Assembly (NCBI GenBank): GCA_021738105.1
Contig: JAIPCS010000089.1
Span: 1-13,109 of the forward strand
DNA: 13,109 nt
Origin: Sulfuritalea sp.
Lineage (GTDB): Bacteria > Pseudomonadota > Gammaproteobacteria > Burkholderiales > Rhodocyclaceae
Direction: 5' to 3'
Shown: positions 7,455 through 13,109 of the stretch, piece after piece
Layout of the letters: each line of letters opens with the position of its first letter
Position numbering within the stretch: position 1 is the stretch's first letter
The notes under the pieces: model-generated
Databases searched by the model: none
What the model was told of the DNA's origin: nothing
What the model saw: the letters and a program-made list of their open reading frames with translations, nothing else
Program-made: the position numbers and the translations under genes

Positions 7455-10400
7455 ATGGTGGGTATTTCAGGTCGTATCGCGGAGTATTTTCTCAGGAATT
7501 CATTGACGCCCCTGATAGCGCTGATTGCGCTGTTGCTGGGCATTGGTGCAACCCTGATCACGCCGCGCGAGGAAGAACCCCAGATCAACGTCACCATGGC
7601 CAATGTCTTCGTGCCCTTTCCCGGCGCGTCGGCACGGGATGTCGAAGCCCTGGTAACGCGCCCGGCAGAGCAGGTGTTGTCGCGCATCGCCGGCATCGAA
7701 CATATCTACTCGGTCTCACGACCGGGGATGGCAGTGATTACCGTGCAGTTCAAGGTCGGGGAAGATCCGATCCAGGCGCTGGTTCGTCTATACGACACCA
7801 TCAATTCGCACCGGGATTGGCTTTCACCCAATCTAGGTGTCATGGACCCGATCATCAAGCCCAAGGGCATTGACGATGTGCCCATCGTTACGCTGACATT
7901 CCACAGCGCCGATCCCGAAAAATCGGCCTTCGAGTTGCAGCAGGTGGCGCGCGCCACCGAGATCGATCTCAAGCGCATCCCCGGCACGCGCGACGTGGCG
8001 ACCATCGGCGGGCCCGGCCATGTGATCCGCGTCGTGATGAACGCAGACCGTATGAACGCGCACGGCATCACGGCGCAGGACTTGAAAGCGGCGTTGCAGG
8101 TATCGAACGCCTCGCAACCTGCCGGCAGTCTGGTCAGTGGCAACCGCGAAGTCATGGTGCAAACCGGCACCTTCATCGAATCCGCGGCTGACGTAAAACG
8201 ACTGGTGGTCGGAGTATTCGAACGCAAACCGGTGTACCTGGCTGATGTCGCCACCGTGATCGACGGCGCCGATCAACCGGTCAGCTATGTCTGGCACGGC
8301 GACCGCAAAAGCGAATTTCCCGCGGTGACGCTCTCGATATCCAAAAAGCCCGGCGTCAACGCGGCCGATGTTGCCGAGGCCGTCATCGCCCGCGCCGAGT
8401 CATTGAAAGGCACGGTCATTCCCGAAGGCGTCGAATTCACCGTGACGCGCAACTATGGGGCGACGGCAACCGACAAGGCGCAAAAACTGATCGGAAAGCT
8501 GGTGTTCGCCACTGCTTTTGTTGTGCTGCTGGTCTTGTTTGCGCTTGGACGGCGCGAGGCGGTGATCGTTGGTGCGGCGGTCACCCTGACGTTGGCGGCA
8601 ACCTTGTTCGCTTCATGGGCCTACGGTTTCACGTTGAACCGCGTCTCGCTGTTCGCACTGATTTTCTCCATCGGCATCCTGGTTGACGACGCCATCGTGG
8701 TGGTCGAAAACATTCACCGCTGGCACCTGCTGCAACCCGACAAACCGATGTGGCAGATCATTCCGCCAGCCGTCGATGAAGTCGGCGGACCGACGATACT
8801 GGCGACATTCACGGTGATTGCCGCGCTGCTGCCAATGGCCTTTGTCACCGGCCTGATGGGACCGTACATGAGCCCGATTCCAATCAACGCGTCGATGGGC
8901 ATGTTCATCTCGCTGGCGATTGCTTTCGTAATCACACCCTGGCTGGCGCTGAAGCTGATGAAGCCGGTGGCGCACGGCGCAGCAGGGCATGGCGAGGACA
9001 AACTCGCCGGCAGGCTCGACCGGTTTTTCCGCCGATTGATGACACCACTACTCGATCCGGAAACGGGGAAGCGCGCGCGGCGCAAATTGTGGCTCGGCAT
9101 ACTGGTGGCGATTCTGGCTTCGGTGAGCCTCGGCTTCGTCAAGCTGGTGGTGCTGAAAATGCTGCCCTTTGACAACAAGAGTGAATTTCAGGTGGTACTC
9201 GACATGCCGGTGGGTACGCCACTGGAAGAAACCGCCAGGGTACTGCGCGAAATCTCCTCCGTGATTGCGCAGGTGGAGGAAGTTTCCGACTATCAGGCCT
9301 ATGCCGGCATTGCCAGCCCGATCAACTTCAATGGTCTGGTGCGTCAGTACTATTTGCGCACCGCGCCGGAAATGGGTGACATTCAGGTAAATCTGGTGGA
9401 CAAGCAGCACCGGCATCGCCAAAGCCACGAGATCGCCGTTTCGGTGAGAGACCGGGTGACGGCGGTCGCCAAAAAGTATGGCGGTAACGCCAAGGTGGTG
9501 GAAGTGCCGCCGGGTCCGCCGGTGATGTCGCCTATCGTGGCCGAGATTTACGGGCCGGATTATGCGGGTCAGATGGCCGTTGCAAAGCAAGTGAGAGCAG
9601 CGTTTGAAGGCACGGCCGATATTGTCGGCGTGGATGATTCGATTGACGAGGATGCGCCAAAACTGGTGCTGCATGTGGAGCAGGCCAAGGCGGCACTGCT
9701 GGGCGTGGCTCAGAAAGACATTGTCGACGTGGTGCGCCTGGGACTTTCCGGTGAGGATGTAACACCGGTACATGACGGCGATTCGAAGTATGAAATTCCC
9801 GTGCGTATCGTTCTGCCGGCCGAGCGCCAGAACAGCATCGACCAATTGCTCAAGCTCAAGTTACGCGGTCGTGAAGGCCAGATGGTGCCGGTATCCGAAG
9901 TGGTCGAGGTCAGGCGTACGCTGCGCGAGAAAGTGGCATTTCACAAGGATTTGTTGCCGGTGGTGTTCGTCACCGGCGACATGGGCGGCAAGCTTGATTC
10001 ACCGCTGTACGGCATGTTCGACATCCGCAACAAGTTGGCGGGGATTACGCTGACGCAAGGCGGCACACTGGGTGAGTATTTCTTCAAGCAACCCAAGGAT
10101 CCCTACGCGCAGTATTCGCTGAAGTGGGATGGCGAATGGCAGGTCACCTACGAAACTTTCCGCGACATGGGCCTGGCCTATGCCGTTGGTCTGATCCTGA
10201 TCTATCTGCTGGTGGTGGCGCAGTTCAAGAGCTATCTGGTGCCGCTGATCATCATGGCGCCGATTCCTCTGACCATCATCGGCGTGATGCCGGGCCATGC
10301 CCTGTTCGGCGCCCAGTACACGGCCACGTCAATGATCGGCATGATTGCTTTGGCCGGCATCATCGTGCGCAATTCGATCCTGCTGGTGGACTTCATCAAT

Positions 10401-10646
10401 GAACAGGTGGCCGGCGGTATGGACTTTGCCGAAGCCGTGATCCAGGCCGCCGCGATTCGCGCCAAACCCATCGTGCTGACCGGATTGGCAGCCATGCTCG
10501 GCGCAATGTTCATTGTCGATGACCCGATCTTCGCCGGGCTCGCCCTGTCGCTGATCTTCGGCATTTTCGTATCCACCGCGCTGACGTTGGTGGTCATTCC
10601 GGTGCTCTACTACGCCGCGATGAAGAATCGAATGCAGCAAACCTAA
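7455..10646 (+). CDS. RND efflux transporter permease subunit (AcrB/MexB superfamily)
   Basis: This proton-driven inner-membrane pump of about 1,063 residues has the standard RND plan: TM1 near residue 15-35, a first periplasmic domain to about 335, TM2-TM6, a second periplasmic domain (about 560-870) and TM8-TM12. TM4 carries the proton-relay pair Asp411-Asp412 in 'GILVDDAIVVVENIHRW'. TM10 reads 'GIIVRNSILLVDF', with Arg972 where AcrB has Lys940. The motifs look closer to hydrophobic/amphiphilic-type RND pumps than to CusA-type metal pumps; the substrate is unknown. The start is ambiguous: GTG 7452, ATG 7455 or GTG 7458. GAGGTGAT at 7449-7456 is a strong ribosome site that would best place initiation at GTG 7458. 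The partner adaptor is two genes upstream. No TolC-like gene is present. It is followed 27 bases later by the DUF2892 gene. Confidence 0.95.
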   Translation: MVGISGRIAEYFLRNSLTPLIALIALLLGIGATLITPREEEPQINVTMANVFVPFPGASARDVEALVTRPAEQVLSRIAGIEHIYSVSRPGMAVITVQFKVGEDPIQALVRLYDTINSHRDWLSPNLGVMDPIIKPKGIDDVPIVTLTFHSADPEKSAFELQQVARATEIDLKRIPGTRDVATIGGPGHVIRVVMNADRMNAHGITAQDLKAALQVSNASQPAGSLVSGNREVMVQTGTFIESAADVKRLVVGVFERKPVYLADVATVIDGADQPVSYVWHGDRKSEFPAVTLSISKKPGVNAADVAEAVIARAESLKGTVIPEGVEFTVTRNYGATATDKAQKLIGKLVFATAFVVLLVLFALGRREAVIVGAAVTLTLAATLFASWAYGFTLNRVSLFALIFSIGILVDDAIVVVENIHRWHLLQPDKPMWQIIPPAVDEVGGPTILATFTVIAALLPMAFVTGLMGPYMSPIPINASMGMFISLAIAFVITPWLALKLMKPVAHGAAGHGEDKLAGRLDRFFRRLMTPLLDPETGKRARRKLWLGILVAILASVSLGFVKLVVLKMLPFDNKSEFQVVLDMPVGTPLEETARVLREISSVIAQVEEVSDYQAYAGIASPINFNGLVRQYYLRTAPEMGDIQVNLVDKQHRHRQSHEIAVSVRDRVTAVAKKYGGNAKVVEVPPGPPVMSPIVAEIYGPDYAGQMAVAKQVRAAFEGTADIVGVDDSIDEDAPKLVLHVEQAKAALLGVAQKDIVDVVRLGLSGEDVTPVHDGDSKYEIPVRIVLPAERQNSIDQLLKLKLRGREGQMVPVSEVVEVRRTLREKVAFHKDLLPVVFVTGDMGGKLDSPLYGMFDIRNKLAGITLTQGGTLGEYFFKQPKDPYAQYSLKWDGEWQVTYETFRDMGLAYAVGLILIYLLVVAQFKSYLVPLIIMAPIPLTIIGVMPGHALFGAQYTATSMIGMIALAGIIVRNSILLVDFINEQVAGGMDFAEAVIQAAAIRAKPIVLTGLAAMLGAMFIVDDPIFAGLALSLIFGIFVSTALTLVVIPVLYYAAMKNRMQQT

Positions 10647-10673
10647 CCCCACTATTTTCAAGGAGCTTTAAAA

Positions 10674-10901
10674 ATGACTGTCAATCAATACGTTCGCATC
10701 ATCGCCGGATTTTTTATCATGGCATCGCTGGCACTGGCCCACTTCAATACCCAGATCGACCTGAGCGCGATGTCCTGGCTGTGGTTCACCGCCTTCGTCG
10801 GCGCCAACCTGTTCCAGAGCGGCTTCACCAAGTTTTGTCCGCTGGACATGATTCTGAAGAAGCTGGGTGTACCCGTATCAAGCGGAGCCAGCTGCGCCTG
10901 A
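10674..10901 (+). CDS. DUF2892 small membrane protein (YgaP-like TM domain)
   Basis: This 75-residue protein has two hydrophobic helices (about 8-24 and 31-49). Between and after them is the signature of the DUF2892/YgaP transmembrane domain: 'GANLFQSGFTKFCPLDMILKKLG' pattern at about 43-65, with Cys55 in 'FCPL'. A second cysteine, Cys74, is next to last. In YgaP this membrane part is fused to a rhodanese domain that carries sulfur on a cysteine; here it stands alone. AGGAG at 10661-10665 lies 8 bases before ATG. The gap of 27 bases to the pump gene indicates the same transcript. Its presence beside sqr fits a role in sulfur handling, but no function is proven for the free-standing form. Confidence 0.88.
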   Translation: MTVNQYVRIIAGFFIMASLALAHFNTQIDLSAMSWLWFTAFVGANLFQSGFTKFCPLDMILKKLGVPVSSGASCA

Positions 10902-10903
10902 TC

Positions 10904-10940
10904 CGGCTCACGGACACCGTGCTGCCAGCGCCGACTTTTT
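10904..10940 (+). terminator. Weak terminator after the DUF2892 gene
   Basis: CACGG-ACA-CCGTG (10909-10921) lies inside a looser CGGC (10904-10907)/GCCG (10930-10933) pairing, followed by TTTTT at 10936-10940. The stem is imperfect, so termination is only possible. The T run overlaps the end of the convergent trpC. Confidence 0.35.
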
Positions 10941-11727
10941 AGGCAAATAGCCGGGCCAGTTCTTCGCCTGGAGAAGCTGCACGCATAAAGGCCTCGCCAA
11001 CTAGGAAAGTATTTACGCCGTGGTCTCGCATTAAGGCCACGTCGCCTGGCGCAAGAATCCCCGATTCCGTGATTACGATGCGGTCTTCCGGAATGCGGCT
11101 GAGTTGCGACAGGGTTGTGTCAAGGCTGACGTCGAATGTGCGCAGGTTGCGATTGTTGATGCCGATCAGCGGTGTCTTCAGTTGCAGGGCAACATCGAGT
11201 TCGGCCGCATCGTGGGATTCGACCAGTACACCCATGCCGAGACCCTCGGCGATCGCTTCCATCTCCTGCATCTGCGTCAGGGACAGCGCGCCGACGATCA
11301 GCAATATTGCGTCGGCACCCATGGTGCGGGCCTCATACACCTGGTAGGGATCGACCAGAAAATCCTTGCGCAATACCGGTAGCGTGCAGGCCGCCCGGGC
11401 TTCGCGCAGGTAGCTTGCGTCGCCCTGGAAAAAATTGCGATCGGTGAGGACCGAAAGGCAGGCGGCGCCGTGCATTTCGTAGTCGGCCGCAATCTCGGCC
11501 GGGCGAAAATCGGCGCGAATCACGCCTTTCGAAGGGCTGGCCTTCTTGATCTCGGCGATGATCGCCGACTTGCCAGCGCCGAGTTTTGATCGCATCGCGG
11601 CGACAAAGCCGCGCGTCGCTGTTTGCGCATCGGCCTCGGCACGAATCGCCGCTAGTGATTTCGCTACCGAGGCAGCGGCCACTTCCTCGAGTTTGACCGC
11701 GAGGATTTTTTTGAGAATGTCCGACAT
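10939..11727 (-). CDS. trpC: Indole-3-glycerol phosphate synthase TrpC
   Basis: This 262-residue cytoplasmic TIM-barrel enzyme closes and decarboxylates CdRP to indole-3-glycerol phosphate in tryptophan synthesis. The family active-site set is visible: Glu59 and Lys61 in '[11 protein letters not shown]', Lys121 in '[15 protein letters not shown]', Glu170 in 'GVLVESHD', Asn191 in 'IGINNRNL' and Glu221 in 'ITESGI'. '[10 protein letters not shown]' near residue 241 is part of the phosphate site. The length is normal, and there is no TrpF fusion. Its ATG shares one base with the trpD stop (TGATG), so the two are translationally coupled. It is the last gene of the visible trpGDC operon and converges on the DUF2892 gene. 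Confidence 0.97.
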   Translation of the reverse strand: MSDILKKILAVKLEEVAAASVAKSLAAIRAEADAQTATRGFVAAMRSKLGAGKSAIIAEIKKASPSKGVIRADFRPAEIAADYEMHGAACLSVLTDRNFFQGDASYLREARAACTLPVLRKDFLVDPYQVYEARTMGADAILLIVGALSLTQMQEMEAIAEGLGMGVLVESHDAAELDVALQLKTPLIGINNRNLRTFDVSLDTTLSQLSRIPEDRIVITESGILAPGDVALMRDHGVNTFLVGEAFMRAASPGEELARLFA

Positions 11728-12764
11728 CAGGCGAATCTGCTGGTGAAGCTCACAAACTCGTCGAGCTTCTTGCGTGCCGCGCCGCTGGCGATGGCTTCGC
11801 GCGCCTTGGTGATGCCGTCGCCGATGGTGTCCGCAAGATTGGCCGAGTAGAGCGCGGCCCCGGCATTCAGTGTGACGATTTCGCGCGGCGTGCCGGGTGT
11901 GTTGTCCAAAGACTCGATCAGCATGGTCCTCGATTCAGCGGCGTCTGCAACGCGCAGGCTGCGGTTGGATACCATGGACAAGCCAAAGTCTTCGGGATGG
12001 ATTTCGTACTCGGTGATCTTGCCGTCTTTCAGTTCCCCGACCAGAGTCGCGGCACCCAGCGAGATCTCATCCATGCCGTCCTTGCCCCAGACCACCAGCG
12101 CGTGATCGGCGCCTAGCTGCTGCATCACGCGCACCTGGATACCGACCAGGTCGGGATGGAACACGCCCATCAAGGTGTTGGGCGCGCCGGCCGGGTTGGT
12201 CAGTGGCCCGAGAATGTTGAATATGGTTCTAACCGCCATCTCGCGCCGCACCGGGGCGACGTTCTTCATCGCCGGATGATGGTTGGGCGCGAACATGAAG
12301 CCGCAGCCGATGGTTTCGATGCATTCAGCGACCTGTTGCGGGTTCAGCGTGATCTTTGCGCCGAGCGCTTCGAGCACGTCGGCGGAGCCGGATTTGGACG
12401 ACACGCTGCGGTTGCCATGCTTGGCCACTGTGGCGTCCGCTGCCGCAGCGACGAACATCGAGGCGGTGGAAATGTTGAAGGTGTGGGCACCATCACCGCC
12501 GGTGCCGACGATATCGACGAACTGCGCACGGTTGGCAAACTCGTGCGACGTCTCGACCTTGGTCGACAGTTCGCGCATGACCATCGCCGCGGCGGAAATT
12601 TCGCCGATGGTTTCCTTCTTCACGCGCAGGCCGGTAAGAATGGCGGCCACCATCAAAGGGGTGATCTCCCCCTTCATGATCTGTCGCATCAGATGCAGCA
12701 TTTCGTCGTGAAAGATTTCGCGGTGTTCGATGGTGCGCTGGAGCGCTTCCTGTGGTGTGATCAT
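11727..12764 (-). CDS. trpD: Anthranilate phosphoribosyltransferase TrpD
   Basis: This 345-residue enzyme transfers phosphoribose from PRPP to anthranilate, the second step of the tryptophan branch. '[17 protein letters not shown]' (GTGGD at 87-91) is the PRPP-binding loop. '[21 protein letters not shown]' pattern at 115-135 gives the HGNRS anthranilate/PRPP segment. Asp232-Glu233 in 'DGMDEISLG' are the Mg2+ ligands. The length is normal for a stand-alone TrpD, with no fused TrpG. CGGAGG lies 4 bases before ATG but is buried in a possible hairpin. It overlaps trpC by one base and follows trpG after a 112-base gap. Confidence 0.97.
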   Translation of the reverse strand: MITPQEALQRTIEHREIFHDEMLHLMRQIMKGEITPLMVAAILTGLRVKKETIGEISAAAMVMRELSTKVETSHEFANRAQFVDIVGTGGDGAHTFNISTASMFVAAAADATVAKHGNRSVSSKSGSADVLEALGAKITLNPQQVAECIETIGCGFMFAPNHHPAMKNVAPVRREMAVRTIFNILGPLTNPAGAPNTLMGVFHPDLVGIQVRVMQQLGADHALVVWGKDGMDEISLGAATLVGELKDGKITEYEIHPEDFGLSMVSNRSLRVADAAESRTMLIESLDNTPGTPREIVTLNAGAALYSANLADTIGDGITKAREAIASGAARKKLDEFVSFTSRFA

Positions 12765-12841
12765 GTTGCCTCCGATGGGCCGCCCCGAGGAGGCGACGAG
12801 TCATTAATTGGAAGCCGCGCTGGCGGCTGAACCATAGTCAT
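12761..12841 (-). other. Possible 26-codon upstream ORF overlapping the trpD start
   Basis: On the minus strand an ATG at 12841-12839, preceded by AGGAAGGGG, opens a frame beginning MTMVQPPARL whose TGA overlaps the trpD ATG as ATGA. It is Pro-rich with no tryptophan codons, so it is not an attenuation leader. Its translation would run through the hairpin that hides the trpD ribosome site. An open frame of this length can arise by chance. Confidence 0.2.
12768..12794 (-). promoter_or_regulatory. Hairpin sequestering the trpD ribosome site
   Basis: In the trp mRNA, GCCTCC (12794-12789) can pair perfectly with GGAGGC (12773-12768), which is the Shine-Dalgarno of trpD. A 15-base loop includes a further GGG/CCC pair. 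This could lower initiation unless ribosomes arrive from upstream. Confidence 0.4.
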
Positions 12842-12860
12842 CCCCTTCCTCGGGAAGGGG
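12842..12860 (-). other. GC-rich hairpin between trpG and trpD
   Basis: CCCCTTCC and GGAAGGGG form a perfect 8-bp stem with a 3-base loop, 17 bases after the trpG stop on the minus strand. A second small stem, AGCCGC/GCGGCT, follows at 12813-12828. Neither is followed by a T run, so they are more likely mRNA-processing or stability structures than terminators. Confidence 0.4.
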
Positions 12861-12876
12861 GGCGGGGGGAAGGCAG

Positions 12877-13109
12877 TCAACTGGAGATTCCCTTCAAGAA
12901 ATTATTCAGCAGTTCATGCCCGGCATCGGTCAGTATTGATTCGGGATGAAATTGCACGCCTTCGACATTCAACTCGCGGTGACGCACACCCATGATTTCG
13001 CCGTCGTCCGTCCATGCGGTGATGTCCAGACAGGCGGGCAGAGACTCACGCCGGATTGCCAGCGAGTGGTAGCGGGTCACCGTCAAGGGATTCGGCAAAC
13101 CGGTGAATA
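12877..13109 (-). CDS. trpG: Anthranilate synthase glutamine amidotransferase subunit TrpG (C-terminal part)
   Basis: The last 77 or so codons of a class I glutamine amidotransferase are visible; the start is beyond base 13109. 'RYHSLAI' and '[11 protein letters not shown]' are the TrpG/PabA hallmarks, the latter holding the catalytic His and Glu of the Cys-His-Glu triad. The nucleophile cysteine is off the window. The enzyme splits glutamine to feed ammonia to TrpE. The order trpG-trpD-trpC supports TrpG over PabA, although the two are often one shared protein. The reading frame is open to the window edge and ends at TGA 12879-12877. Confidence 0.95.
   Translation of the reverse strand, partial: FTGLPNPLTVTRYHSLAIRRESLPACLDITAWTDDGEIMGVRHRELNVEGVQFHPESILTDAGHELLNNFLKGISS

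Noticed and set aside
9048..9845. 265-codon open frame on the minus strand opposite the RND pump gene
   Set aside because: His/Arg-rich translation with no motif, complementary to conserved pump sequence; a GC-rich shadow frame.
12156..12830. 224-codon plus-strand frame opposite trpD
   Set aside because: Antisense to an intact trpD; no motif or start signal.
12765..12876. Tryptophan attenuation leader between trpG and trpD
   Set aside because: The small frame has no Trp codons, and no hairpin is followed by a T run; this is also inside the operon rather than at its start.

Overview
The window looks like a chromosomal piece of a GC-rich proteobacterium that couples sulfur oxidation to denitrification. 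The most likely group is the Betaproteobacteria, near Thiobacillus- or Sulfuricella-like sulfur oxidisers. This rests on a complete cytochrome cd1 nitrite reductase (nirS) with a perfect FNR/DNR-type box upstream, a sulfide:quinone oxidoreductase very like the Acidithiobacillus ferrooxidans type, and a tryptophan operon in the order G-D-C. The genus is an inference; no search was run.

Layout. (1) 1-919, minus strand: the start of a universal stress protein gene (its 3' end is off the window) downstream of a TerC-family membrane protein gene. (2) 1099-2750, plus strand: an MFS transporter whose stop overlaps the TTG start of a short CbiX-type sirohydrochlorin chelatase. (3) A 15-bp perfect stem-loop at 2789-2822 closes this pair and also the convergent nirS. 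(4) 2841-4622, minus strand: nirS. (5) 4623-4898: a 276-bp AT-rich divergent control region with an FNR/DNR box, several dyads and a sigma70-like promoter. (6) 4899-10901, plus strand: RND periplasmic adaptor, sulfide:quinone oxidoreductase (sqr), RND inner-membrane pump and a small DUF2892 membrane protein. (7) 10939-13109, minus strand: trpC, trpD and the 3' part of trpG, convergent with region 6.

How the genes may work together. NirS reduces nitrite to NO in the periplasm and needs heme d1, which is made from sirohydrochlorin/siroheme, so the neighbouring chelatase may feed its cofactor. SQR oxidises sulfide to polysulfide and passes electrons to quinone, a possible electron source for nitrite reduction. 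The unusual part is that sqr lies between the two halves of an RND efflux pump, with a DUF2892 protein (the fold of the membrane part of YgaP-type rhodaneses) at the end. I propose a sulfide-oxidation-linked export module, perhaps for polysulfide or another sulfur or metal-sulfur species. The substrate is inference only. No outer-membrane factor (TolC-like) is encoded here.

No tRNA, rRNA, insertion sequence, integrase or CRISPR array was seen. The only repeat-like element is a long inverted repeat between sqr and the RND pump gene. No gene-free stretch exceeds 300 bases.
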